NCBI GenBank assembly: GCA_047606825.1
Contig: JASGDY010000089.1
Span: forward strand, 62,001-126,000
Direction of reading: 5' to 3'
DNA from: Rhizosphaericola sp047606825
GTDB lineage: Bacteria; Bacteroidota; Bacteroidia; Chitinophagales; Chitinophagaceae
Length of the DNA stretch: 64,000 nt
Position 1 is the first letter of the stretch; every line of letters begins with the position of its first letter. A model generated the notes under the pieces. That model was given only the letters and a program-made list of their open reading frames with translations. It searched no databases and was not told the origin of the DNA. The position numbers and the translations under genes were made by a program. Below are positions 43,328 to 52,634 of this stretch, piece after piece.

Positions 43328-46300
43328 ATGAAATTTAACACAAACTCTTTTAAAAAGAGGAAGCGAAGCTCGCTCCTATGCCTCCTTTTATTGCCCGTAT
43401 TTGCTTTTGCACAAAATAATTCGCCCATTATAAATTCCGTATTGGAAGGGAAGATAACGGATGTAAAAAGCCGCCAGCCACTGGACGGTGTCTCAATTGT
43501 CATTAAGGGGACTACCAATCAAACCATTACGGACGAAAACGGGAAATTCACGCTCCGGACGGGCCAGAAATTCCCCTATATATTGCAAATTACCTTAATT
43601 GGGTATAAACCACTGGAACTGCCGGTCCAAGGTTCCCCGCTCGATGTTGGGCTGGAACCTGTTGACAGTGTATTGTCGGACATTGTCGTGATAGGGTATG
43701 GAACACAGAAAAAGTCCGACCTGACAGGTGCTGTCGCAAGTGTTCCGAACGAAGCCAAAAAACAACCTGTAGCGTCATTGGAGAGGCTATTGCAGGGTTC
43801 CGTTTCAGGGGTAGTGGTGACACAGACGTCCGGGCAGCCAGGAGCTGGCGTAAGTGTCCAGATCCGCGGAAGCAACTCCATTAATGCAAGCAGCGACCCA
43901 TTGTACGTAATTGATGGATTTCCTGTCAACAACGATTACAGTATTACCAATTCCGGTGTCGCCGTCGGGCCGAACCTCAATCCTCTATCTTCAATAAACC
44001 CTTCCGACATCGAATCCATAGATGTTCTAAAGGATGCTTCTGCCACAGCTATCTATGGATCGAGAGGGGCAAACGGTGTGGTGATGGTGACCACGAAGAG
44101 GGGATCCAGGAACAAATCCTCCATAAACCTGGAATCCTACTATGGCACGCAAAAAGTAATTAGGACCATTCCCTTATTGAATGCAAAGGAATGGTGGCAG
44201 TTACGGTCCGACGCTGCCTACAATTCCGGCACCACGCCATATCTGCCTTCTGTTTCCGGATATTCGCTGGATACCACCGGCGTGGGTACGGACTGGCAGG
44301 CCGCCGCCTTTCGTACTGCCCCCATGCAAAGCCATAGCCTATCTATCTTGTCGGGGGGTGATAAGACAAAAATCTCGTTGTCCGGAAATTATTTCGAACA
44401 GGATGGCGTAATTATCAATACAGGATACAAGCGTATATCCACCCGTTTAAACATTGACCATCAATATAATTCGAGGTTAAAGTTGATTGCGGATATCAAT
44501 GGAACACGCCAAACTGCCAACATTGCCCCCAATTCGATTGTGCAAGGCTTATTGTTCACGCCTCCTTCCTTGCCTATTTACCAGGATAATGACTCGTTTG
44601 TTGTCAACAGTCCTTTTGAGTCCGTATATGCCAATCCGATTAACACCTTGTATAATGTGACGAACCAATCGATTACGAATCGTTTTCTTGGAAATGTTTC
44701 AGGGGAGTACACACTTTTTCCGGGTTTGAAATTGAAAGTATTATTCGGGGCGGACGTGGTTGACAACAAGGAAAACCTGTATTATCCAAGCACGACCTAT
44801 GAGGGGCAGTCCTATGATGGCTATGCCCAGATAGGATCCAAATCTACCTATAACTGGTTAAATGAAAATACACTGAGTTACCAGGCCAAAGTTGGAAGGA
44901 AGGGACGCCTGGACGCAGTGGGAGGTTTTACAGCCCAGCAATCCAAATCGAAGGGATATACCGCCATTTCTTACGGATTTAATTTTGACGACCTTACCTA
45001 TAATGATCTTTCGGCAGGCACTACGGCCGGTACGCCTTCTTCTTCTTCCGTGACATGGTCATTGGCTTCTTACCTGGGCCGTGTCAACTATGTTTACGAC
45101 AATAAATACATGTTGACGGCTTCCTTTAGGGCAGATGGCTCATCCAAATTCGGGGAAGGCCACAAATGGGGCTATTTTCCTTCCGGAGCACTTGGATGGA
45201 TCGTCAGCAAAGAGGATTTTTTTAAAAATATCCATCAAGTAAGCAACCTTAAATTACGCGTAAGTGCTGGATCAACGGGAAACCAAGGAATAGACCCTTA
45301 TCAGTCATTGGCACAGCTTTCAACGTATGTCTATAATTTCTCTAGCACTACTGTCATAGGCTATGCCCCCAGTTCCGTAACCAACAAGTCACTGGGATGG
45401 GAAAAAACCTTGCAATTGGACGGGGGAATAGACCTTGGTTTGTTCGATGACCGCATTGCGGTCTCGGCGGACTATTATTACAAGAAAACAACGGACCTGC
45501 TCCTGACCGGGACGGTTTCCGGGACTTCCGGTCTTGCTGATTTGTCCAATTCGCAAACATCTACCACTTTCCAAAACATAGGAGCCATAGCCAATAAAGG
45601 CGTGGATATCAGCATTACCAGCCAGAATATACAGAATAATGATTTCAGTTGGAAAACCATCGGTATATTTTCGACAAATTCCAATAAAATACTGAAACTG
45701 ACTACCGGTGTTGATCAATATATCCCGTCAAGTGGAAGTCCTTCCATTGCAAAGGTTGGTCACCCCATAGGATCCTTTATCGTGTACCAGACCGACGGAT
45801 TGATAAAGGAAGGGATGACACCGCTCACTCCCAGGACGGATGTCGCCGTGGGCGCCCAGCAGTTCAAGGATATCGATGGTGACGGCAGCATAACGACCAG
45901 TGACAGGGTCATTGTCGACAATAAACTCAAGTACACGGCAGGTCTGACCAACGTGGTCACCTACAGGGGGTTTAGTCTTTCCGCTTTCTTTTATGCTTCC
46001 GTTGGTGGCAAGATATATAATCAAAATGAGGCCAACCTGGAGCTAGGGACCGGATACACTAATGGGTCCAAGGTGGAGCTGAGGCGATATACTTCCACAA
46101 ATACAGATACCGATATTCCACGGGCCTATCAGGATCCCTCCGTAACGCTTTCTTCCAAGTTCATTGAAGATGCCACCTACTACAGGCTAAAGAATGTTTC
46201 CTTGAGCTACACAATCCCAAATTTGGTTCTGTCGGCCTTGAAAATAAAATCCTTTGTGTTCTATGTGTCGGCGCAAAACTTATTTACCTGGACCAATTAT

Positions 46301-46417
46301 ACAGGATATGACCCGGAAGTCAGCAGGAATGGACAGTCTTTACTCACCAAAGGAGTGGATAATGCTGTTTATCCCAACAGTAAATCCTATCAGATAGGCA
46401 TATCCGCTTCATTTTAA
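43328..46417 (+). CDS. SusC/RagA-family TonB-dependent receptor
   Basis: A 1029-aa outer-membrane importer that works with the SusD-like lipoprotein encoded next. Signal peptide (about 1-29, ending FAFAQ), a carboxypeptidase-regulatory-like domain (about 38-105: GKITDVKSRQPLDGVSIVIK), a plug domain (VQIRGSNSINASSDPLYVID; TAIYGSRGANGVVMVTTKRG) and a beta-barrel ending in YQIGISASF. The frame opens with a TTG two codons upstream, but the ATG at 43328 fits. It defines the locus as a glycan-uptake PUL. The ligand is probably a sulfated glycan, judging only from the sulfatases downstream. Confidence 0.95.
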   Translation: MKFNTNSFKKRKRSSLLCLLLLPVFAFAQNNSPIINSVLEGKITDVKSRQPLDGVSIVIKGTTNQTITDENGKFTLRTGQKFPYILQITLIGYKPLELPVQGSPLDVGLEPVDSVLSDIVVIGYGTQKKSDLTGAVASVPNEAKKQPVASLERLLQGSVSGVVVTQTSGQPGAGVSVQIRGSNSINASSDPLYVIDGFPVNNDYSITNSGVAVGPNLNPLSSINPSDIESIDVLKDASATAIYGSRGANGVVMVTTKRGSRNKSSINLESYYGTQKVIRTIPLLNAKEWWQLRSDAAYNSGTTPYLPSVSGYSLDTTGVGTDWQAAAFRTAPMQSHSLSILSGGDKTKISLSGNYFEQDGVIINTGYKRISTRLNIDHQYNSRLKLIADINGTRQTANIAPNSIVQGLLFTPPSLPIYQDNDSFVVNSPFESVYANPINTLYNVTNQSITNRFLGNVSGEYTLFPGLKLKVLFGADVVDNKENLYYPSTTYEGQSYDGYAQIGSKSTYNWLNENTLSYQAKVGRKGRLDAVGGFTAQQSKSKGYTAISYGFNFDDLTYNDLSAGTTAGTPSSSSVTWSLASYLGRVNYVYDNKYMLTASFRADGSSKFGEGHKWGYFPSGALGWIVSKEDFFKNIHQVSNLKLRVSAGSTGNQGIDPYQSLAQLSTYVYNFSSTTVIGYAPSSVTNKSLGWEKTLQLDGGIDLGLFDDRIAVSADYYYKKTTDLLLTGTVSGTSGLADLSNSQTSTTFQNIGAIANKGVDISITSQNIQNNDFSWKTIGIFSTNSNKILKLTTGVDQYIPSSGSPSIAKVGHPIGSFIVYQTDGLIKEGMTPLTPRTDVAVGAQQFKDIDGDGSITTSDRVIVDNKLKYTAGLTNVVTYRGFSLSAFFYASVGGKIYNQNEANLELGTGYTNGSKVELRRYTSTNTDTDIPRAYQDPSVTLSSKFIEDATYYRLKNVSLSYTIPNLVLSALKIKSFVFYVSAQNLFTWTNYTGYDPEVSRNGQSLLTKGVDNAVYPNSKSYQIGISASF

Positions 46418-46433
46418 ACTAAAAAAAATTCCA

Positions 46434-47993
46434 ATGAAATACAGTATATTATTTCTGTTCTCCGTCCTATTGGGTTTATCATCCTGCAAAAAATTTTTGG
46501 AAGAAAACCCCGACTCTTTTTTGTCCGAAAGCCAGTACTATAATACGGAGAGTGACATTGAAAGTGGCGTCGACGCGATTTATTTTCATCTTAATACCTC
46601 GACAGTACAGTCCCCTTATAATACATTGTTCAATACCGGTATGGATATGGCCAGCGATGATGAGGACCCGGGGCCCGGAGCTACCAATGCGGATGTTCGC
46701 TCCTTATCCGTTCTTTCCCACAATGCAAGCAATCAAAGGGTGTATGAAATATGGCAGCAGCATTATGCTGCCATCAGAAAAGCAAACATTGTTTTGTATT
46801 ACATTCCCTCCATAGCGTTTACGGATTCAACACTCCGGAATCGCCTGATTGGTGAGGCTAAATTTCTGAGGGCATTATTCTATTTCAATCTTGTTCGGTT
46901 ATTCGGTGATGTTCCTTTGGTTACGGAATACCAGTCCGATGTACTGGCTACCGCTTATTACAGAGCCGCGTCTTCATCCGACTCGCTGTATGACCAGATT
47001 ATATCCGATCTTTCTGAGGCAGGGCAACTTTTGCCCGACTCCTATACCTCCCCCGATGTAGGGCGTGCTACCGCCGGGGCTGCCAAAGGTCTTTTGGCAA
47101 AAGTATATCTCATAAGGGCTTCCCTTCCGCTGAATGAAACAAAATACTATGACTCAGCGGTTATTGAATCCAAGACGGTATTGTCGGCAACCGATGGTGG
47201 CTCGGGTGAATATGGTTATGATCTTTTTGACGATTATTCGCATGTGTTTCTTCCCGACTATGAAAATGGGGTAGAGCACGTTTTTTCGGCCCAGATGCTG
47301 GCAAATGCGAACAGCCAATCCAATAGTGAAACATATAGGGCCATTTATACTTCCATACCCGGATTGTCAGGCAACTATGCCCACATGGTAAGGTATTATA
47401 CACAGGGGTCGGATGCCTATTACAGTATATATAAAATATTCAGTTCTTCCGACAAAAGAAGGGATGTGACATTTGTCCGTCATTTTACGAGTCCGACTAA
47501 TTCAAAAAATTATGGCTTGGCATTGAGTAATTCTGCCGTGGCAAATGATTCAACGCCTTTTTGGAACAAATGGTGGGATCCCGATTATGCGGCTAATTCC
47601 TATTCCTCCTCGACGAATGTTACGATACTTAGGTATTCCGAAATATTGCTGATCCATGCAGAGGCGGAAAATGAATTGAACGGTCCGACTACGGAGGCGT
47701 ATGCCTCCATCAACAGAGTTCGGAATCGTGCCGGGCTGGCAGATCTGGCATCCGGCCTCACTAAGGATCAATTCAGGGATTCCGTCTATCTGGAACGCAG
47801 GCTTGAGCTTTGTTATGAATATCAGAGATGGTTCGATCTCATCCGGGAAAAGGACGCCAGCGGGAATGGAATACTTATAAGCAGTTTGCAGACCGTCGGG
47901 AAATCCAATGTTTCCTCCAAAAATTATTTGTATCCAATACCCCAGACTGAACTAGACAATAATCCTTTGTTGACACAAAATAGTGGATGGTAA
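46434..47993 (+). CDS. SusD/RagB-family nutrient-binding lipoprotein
   Basis: Cell-surface lid of the SusCD transporter. Lipobox LGLSSC (Cys18) after a short signal peptide, TPR-like helical body and the C-terminal RagB/SusD blocks RYSEILLIHAEAENELNG, ERRLELCYEYQRWFDLIR and IPQTELDNNPLLTQN. Length 519 aa is usual. It starts 17 nt after the SusC stop, so the two are cotranscribed. Confidence 0.95.
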   Translation: MKYSILFLFSVLLGLSSCKKFLEENPDSFLSESQYYNTESDIESGVDAIYFHLNTSTVQSPYNTLFNTGMDMASDDEDPGPGATNADVRSLSVLSHNASNQRVYEIWQQHYAAIRKANIVLYYIPSIAFTDSTLRNRLIGEAKFLRALFYFNLVRLFGDVPLVTEYQSDVLATAYYRAASSSDSLYDQIISDLSEAGQLLPDSYTSPDVGRATAGAAKGLLAKVYLIRASLPLNETKYYDSAVIESKTVLSATDGGSGEYGYDLFDDYSHVFLPDYENGVEHVFSAQMLANANSQSNSETYRAIYTSIPGLSGNYAHMVRYYTQGSDAYYSIYKIFSSSDKRRDVTFVRHFTSPTNSKNYGLALSNSAVANDSTPFWNKWWDPDYAANSYSSSTNVTILRYSEILLIHAEAENELNGPTTEAYASINRVRNRAGLADLASGLTKDQFRDSVYLERRLELCYEYQRWFDLIREKDASGNGILISSLQTVGKSNVSSKNYLYPIPQTELDNNPLLTQNSGW

Positions 47994-48018
47994 ATTTTCA
48001 GAGACATTCGTGGTTAAA

Positions 48019-48267
48019 ATGAAAAAAATCACTAAAATGAAAAAGAATCTTTTTTTTGTCTGGATATCGGTATCGGCCTTCTTCTGCGTACAGGCGCAAA
48101 TAGATACTGCGTATAAACGGGTGGTAGGCAAAACCGTTGCCGAATCTTTTGTTTTTCAGGAAACAAAAACTGGTATGGCAGCATACGAGGTCAAGGATTT
48201 TCGTGGGGAAAAGACACCGATTGTCCAAAAATTAAAACAATATTACAATGGACTTGCAAAGCAATAG
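48019..48267 (+). CDS. small exported protein of unknown function in the PUL
   Basis: An 82-aa protein with a signal peptide (KKNLFFVWISVSAFFCVQAQ) and about 50 mature residues (DTAYKRVVGKTVAESFVFQE). I do not recognise a family. It begins 25 nt after the SusD stop, and its end overlaps the sulfatase start by 20 nt, so it is cotranslated with the PUL. It could be the truncated N-terminus of a larger protein; nothing downstream in frame supports that. Confidence 0.6.
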   Translation: MKKITKMKKNLFFVWISVSAFFCVQAQIDTAYKRVVGKTVAESFVFQETKTGMAAYEVKDFRGEKTPIVQKLKQYYNGLAKQ

Positions 48268-49897
48268 CCTTTCCGTCCGGTATTTTTCCGTGGTGCTATT
48301 TTTTGTGTTATGGGCAAATTTCACTTTGGCGCAGCACAAAAAGCCCAATGTCATTTTAATACTCGTGGATGACATGGGATATAGCGATATTGGCGCATAC
48401 GGGTCCGAGATCCATACACCCAATATCGACAAGCTGGCTCGGGAAGGCATCCGGCTGCAACAGTTTTACAATAACTCAATTTGCGCTCCCACGCGGGCCT
48501 CTTTACTAACCGGACAGTACCAGCATAAGGCAGGTGTGGGATATTTTGATGTAAACCTCGGGCTACCTGCCTACCAGGGGTATCTGAACAAAGAATCCCT
48601 GACACTGGCAGAAGTGTTTGGCAATGCAGGGTACAATACTTACATGTCCGGCAAATGGCACGTGGGACGTGACAGCTCGGGGCGGCAATGGCCCGTGCAA
48701 AGGGGGTTTTCCCATTTCTTTGGCTTCCTCCCTGGGGCAAGTGCGTACAGGTATTACCAACGGCCGCTGGAGGGCTTTAATGAACCCGGTCCTTTTTACG
48801 AGGATGATAAACGGGTCTCTTTCAGAAATGAAAAGGATTTTTACCTGACGGACAAAATTGCGGATTATGCAGTAAAATACATCGACGATGCTGCAACCGC
48901 TGATAAGCCCTTCTTCCTGTACGTTGCCTTTAACGCCCCGCACTGGCCATTGCAGGCACCGGAGGAGGAGGTGAAAAAATATGAAGGCAAATATCATATT
49001 GGATGGGATTCTTTAAGAACATTAAGATTACAGGGACTTAAAGCCAAAGGGTTGCTGGACGACAGGTGGCAGCCTGCGGCAAATGATTCCGGGTTGCCTG
49101 CGTGGAAAGACATAACCGATAGCGAAAAGAAAGACTGGGAAAGAAAAATGGAGGTTTTTGCGGCAATGGTTGATAAAATGGACCAGGGCGTTGGAAAAAT
49201 ATTAGGGGAACTGAAAAAAACAGGCAAGGAACAAAATACACTGGTGGTGTTTCTCTCCGATAATGGTGCGCCGGGAGAAGACTTTGGCAAGTTTGGCGGT
49301 TTTGGGGGCAAGGACTCAGCACTGGCAGGGACAAAGGTCGGAGAAGCTGGGTCTTTTCAGTCCCAGGGAAAGAACTGGTCCCATGTTTCTAATTCACCGT
49401 TCAAAAAATATAAGGCTTTTGCCTATGAGGGAGGCATCAGCACGCCCCTGATAGTCAGGTTGCCAGGGATTATCCCGGCAAACAAACTGGCAAAAGGCGA
49501 TGCCCATATTGTAGACATTGCTCCCACTTTGTATGATATGGCCGATGTGGTCTACCCCGCGCAATATCACCATATTACTCCTAATAAATTAGCCGGTGTA
49601 AGTATTGCACCGATATTAACGGGGAAGGCAGACGCTATACAGGACAGACCGTTGTTTTGGGAACGGGCCGGTAACCGCGCAGTGCAATTGGGCAAGTGGA
49701 AAATTGTAAGCATTTTCCCTTCTAAGACATGGGAACTATACAACATTGAGGACGATCGCGGAGAAACCAATGATCTTGCGGCATCCCATCCTGATATAGT
49801 CCAGAAATATGATTGGTTATACCAGCAATGGGCTAAGGATAATGGCGTAGTGGATTTTGAAACATTAAAAGATAAAGTCCCACAGCGAAGACCGTGA
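48248..49897 (+). CDS. arylsulfatase, S1 family, exported
   Basis: Formylglycine-dependent sulfatase of 549 aa. Signal peptide (about 1-29), metal motif VILILVDDMGYSDIG and the modification site CAPTRASLLTG with Cys79; GKWHVG and FLSDNGAPGEDFG supply further calcium and active-site residues. It has the long-form arylsulfatase A-like layout. It should act in the periplasm or at the surface on the imported or bound glycan. It needs a formylglycine-generating enzyme or anaerobic maturase, neither of which is in the window. Confidence 0.93.
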   Translation: MDLQSNSLSVRYFSVVLFFVLWANFTLAQHKKPNVILILVDDMGYSDIGAYGSEIHTPNIDKLAREGIRLQQFYNNSICAPTRASLLTGQYQHKAGVGYFDVNLGLPAYQGYLNKESLTLAEVFGNAGYNTYMSGKWHVGRDSSGRQWPVQRGFSHFFGFLPGASAYRYYQRPLEGFNEPGPFYEDDKRVSFRNEKDFYLTDKIADYAVKYIDDAATADKPFFLYVAFNAPHWPLQAPEEEVKKYEGKYHIGWDSLRTLRLQGLKAKGLLDDRWQPAANDSGLPAWKDITDSEKKDWERKMEVFAAMVDKMDQGVGKILGELKKTGKEQNTLVVFLSDNGAPGEDFGKFGGFGGKDSALAGTKVGEAGSFQSQGKNWSHVSNSPFKKYKAFAYEGGISTPLIVRLPGIIPANKLAKGDAHIVDIAPTLYDMADVVYPAQYHHITPNKLAGVSIAPILTGKADAIQDRPLFWERAGNRAVQLGKWKIVSIFPSKTWELYNIEDDRGETNDLAASHPDIVQKYDWLYQQWAKDNGVVDFETLKDKVPQRRP

Positions 49898-49904
49898 GGC
49901 CTTC

Positions 49905-50171
49905 TTTTTGTAAAATAGCCCGCACGCTTTTCCTAAGTAACGGCATCCGGAAAACACAAAAGCAACCGTGTCCTACTCTATCAGGATAGATAAACTGGTT
50001 GTCGAAAAGCCGGAAAACTGGCATCTGTACGACGTTTCAAACCATCGTACCGAATTGCACAACCTGATCGGGGAAAATCTCCGCTTAGGCCAGAAACTGC
50101 TGGACCAGTACAACCATTGGTCACAAAGGGTTCAGGCCGAGTCCTACAGGGAAGTGCTTAAATGGTTTTAG
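49905..50171 (+). pseudogene. C-terminal remnant of another sulfatase
   Basis: The open frame (from GTG 49968) encodes RIDKLVVEKPENWHLYDVSN and NLIGENLRLGQKLLDQYNHW, which match the tail of S1 sulfatases (xWxLYDxxxDxxExxNL). There is no catalytic N-terminal part and no signal peptide. It lies directly after the intact sulfatase and probably reflects a deleted or recombined paralogue. Confidence 0.5.
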
Positions 50172-50232
50172 TACTATGAAGCCATGAAAAATGAAGCCGG
50201 TATAAAATAGCAGTAATTTAAAAATCAGACGT

Positions 50233-51012
50233 ATGGCCAGATACATTTATGGATTTCTGTTTTCCGCATGCGGAAGTATCGGGAAACGATACAACTTTCC
50301 GGCGAGGATTTGCCTGGGCGTTGTCTTATCTTTGGTGGTGCAGAGGCTTTCCGCGCAAAAAACGGTATTGTTGGATGCCCCTGCTTTTGCACGGGAACAT
50401 CAGGCGCATAAGGGCGCAGTGGTACTTGATGCCCGTTCCGGCAGTGAATTTGAGGAAAACCATATTCCGGATGCCCGGCTGCTGGCCTTGCCCGACAAAG
50501 ATACATTGTCCTTTATCCGGCAATGGGATACATCCCGGATTATACTGTTGTATTCCATTGCCAATGGAAGGAGCGTGCAGTGGGCAGGGTATCTACGTGC
50601 CCACGGTTATGCACATGCCTATGCGCTGGATGGCGGACTTGGTGCCTGGGTAGGTGCCGGCTATGCTTTCTACGCCAGCAATGCTGCCAACAATTGGAAT
50701 ACGGATTCGCTGGACCATTGGAAAAAAAACGGCCGGCTTCTCCTGGTTGACGTGGGATCACGGCATTGTGCTCCCTGCCGCAGGCTAAAGACAGTACTGG
50801 ACAAAATAGCAGGTGAAGAAAAAGACGCTTTTTCCCTGCGCTCTGTCGATCTGAATGACAACCCTGCCCTGGTGGGGTCTATAGGTGGCGTGGATGCCTT
50901 GCCCACACTGATCCTGTATCAGAACGGAAAACAGGTCTGGCGGCAGAAAGGGATAGGAGATTTTGCGACTATCGAGAAACGGATTCGCGAACAGATAGAT
51001 GCCTACAAATAG
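50233..51012 (+). CDS. exported rhodanese-thioredoxin fusion lacking the rhodanese cysteine
   Basis: A 259-aa protein with an N-terminal hydrophobic leader (about 25-42). Rhodanese domain at about 45-145: VVLDARSGSEFEENHIPDA and YALDGGLGAW are typical, but the active-site loop reads YSIANGRS, with Ser108 where the catalytic cysteine should be. A thioredoxin domain at about 160-258 has VGSRHCAPCRRLK (Cys179, Cys182) and the cis-proline in DALPTLILY. The rhodanese part is thus predicted to be inactive for sulfur transfer, while the thioredoxin part keeps both cysteines. It lies between sulfatases and the sulfate exporter. Confidence 0.82.
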   Translation: MARYIYGFLFSACGSIGKRYNFPARICLGVVLSLVVQRLSAQKTVLLDAPAFAREHQAHKGAVVLDARSGSEFEENHIPDARLLALPDKDTLSFIRQWDTSRIILLYSIANGRSVQWAGYLRAHGYAHAYALDGGLGAWVGAGYAFYASNAANNWNTDSLDHWKKNGRLLLVDVGSRHCAPCRRLKTVLDKIAGEEKDAFSLRSVDLNDNPALVGSIGGVDALPTLILYQNGKQVWRQKGIGDFATIEKRIREQIDAYK

Positions 51013-51129
51013 GAGAACAGAGGTACATGCCCCGCTTTTACTGTTTTTTGCATATCTCTGTTTATCAACGCTCAGGGGACAAAACCTGGGATGCATTTGA
51101 ACTTGTCGTAATTATAAAAACGTTTTATC

Positions 51130-52404
51130 ATGTCAGAACCGGAAAAGGTAAAAAGAAGCATTTCCGTCAGCGAAGACTGGACGGTCGTGATTTTGGGGTT
51201 TTTAATTATTATAGCAGCGATTGCGGGTGTGCGGCTTGCAGCACCGCAGTATGCCTGGAAATCGGGCAGCGACCTGTTTTTGGGTGTTTTCAGCGGACAT
51301 AATATTTTACTGTTGGTGGTGCAGTTATTGGTGTCATGGCTGATTGCGGTAGTGGGTGCCTGGTTGACCGGAAAAAACACAAGAGGCTCCTTTATGGCTT
51401 TTCCACTGGTATTTATCCTTACGGTGGTGTCGTCTATCGTAGCGGGTAATGTGTTATTTGTCGGTATCGGTTTGGAACCTGTTATTTTCAGCCTACTGGC
51501 AGGCCTGTTAATCAGCAATCTTTTCCCACTTCCTGATTGGTTTCGCAATGCATTGTCTACGGAAATCTTTGTTAAGATAGGGCTGGTATTGCTGGGTGCG
51601 ACCATCGTTTTTTCCGATATACTCAAGGCAGGCGTTCTGGGGCTTATACAATCTTTGCTGGTCGTGCTTTCTGTATGGTATTTTGCTTTCTGGATTTGCC
51701 ATCGTTTGAAGGTTGATAAAGAATTGAGCTTGATGATTTCCAGCGGTGTATCCATCTGTGGCGTCTCGGCGGCCATCGCTACGGCAGGCGCGATAGAGGG
51801 CGACAATAAAAAACTGTCTTATGTCATCTCTATCGTACTGCTGTGCGCCGTGCCCATGCTGGTGGGGATGCCCTACCTTGCCCGTTGGCTGGATCTTTCA
51901 CCCGAGGTGACAGGTGCTTGGCTGGGGGGCACAATCGATACGACGGGTGCTGTGGTGGGGGCAGGAACACTGATTGGTGACACTGCGTTGAAATATGCCA
52001 CTATTGTCAAGTTTTCGCAGAATGTATTGCTGGGTCTGGCAGCTTTTGCCATTTCCGTTTACTGGACTTACACGGGGAAAGTAAAGCGCGGGGAAAAGGA
52101 AAAAGCTTCGCTAAAGGTGATCTGGCAGCGTTTCCCAAAATTCGTGATTGGTTTCATTGCGGCATCGCTGTTATTTTCTTTTCTGCTCCCGGATGATGTG
52201 GTCACGGCAACAAAAGGAACGATCAAGGGAGGCCAGACCCTGTGGTTTTCGCTTGCGTTTACGAGCATAGGGCTGGAAACCCGCTTTGCTGATCTTTTTA
52301 ATAAAGGTAACAAGAAACCGATGATAGCCTTTCTTATTGCGCAGGCGTTCAATATCATCGTAACATTGGTGATCGCCTATTTATTATTCGGCCATGCAGG
52401 GTAG
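51130..52404 (+). CDS. YeiH-family putative sulfate exporter
   Basis: A 424-aa integral membrane protein with about ten hydrophobic helices, matching the YeiH/UPF0324 (putative sulfate exporter) family: VFSLLAGLLISNLFPLP-like blocks, SGVSICGVSAAIATAGAI and LGGTIDTTGAVVGAGTLIGD are the conserved core. Members are proposed to expel sulfate or related anions. Its place among sulfatases strongly suggests disposal of sulfate released by desulfation; that link is inference. The ATG at 51130 follows a 117-nt gap from the fusion gene. The 230 bp after its stop hold only a doubtful 75-codon ORF. Confidence 0.87.
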   Translation: MSEPEKVKRSISVSEDWTVVILGFLIIIAAIAGVRLAAPQYAWKSGSDLFLGVFSGHNILLLVVQLLVSWLIAVVGAWLTGKNTRGSFMAFPLVFILTVVSSIVAGNVLFVGIGLEPVIFSLLAGLLISNLFPLPDWFRNALSTEIFVKIGLVLLGATIVFSDILKAGVLGLIQSLLVVLSVWYFAFWICHRLKVDKELSLMISSGVSICGVSAAIATAGAIEGDNKKLSYVISIVLLCAVPMLVGMPYLARWLDLSPEVTGAWLGGTIDTTGAVVGAGTLIGDTALKYATIVKFSQNVLLGLAAFAISVYWTYTGKVKRGEKEKASLKVIWQRFPKFVIGFIAASLLFSFLLPDDVVTATKGTIKGGQTLWFSLAFTSIGLETRFADLFNKGNKKPMIAFLIAQAFNIIVTLVIAYLLFGHAG

Positions 52405-52634
52405 CTATCTGGACAGAACGATGCATTTCAAAATAACATTATTTCAAGTTGATCCTCAGGAAGCTTCCTGCATTGGCGCATGTAAAAGTCACTACCCATG
52501 GCTAATTGGAATTCCTTTATTCGTTAACGGCAACGTAAATGCTTTCCGCGGCTCTCCACTCCATATCGGAGACATGGTAGGTGGTACAACTATTTATTCC
52601 TATATCTCTATACTAATATAAAATTTAATAAAAA

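Noticed and set aside
52394..52621. 75-codon frame after the sulfate exporter
   Set aside because: Overlaps the exporter end, no promoter or family similarity, and ends at the spacer before the DUF4350-like gene; not supported as a gene.
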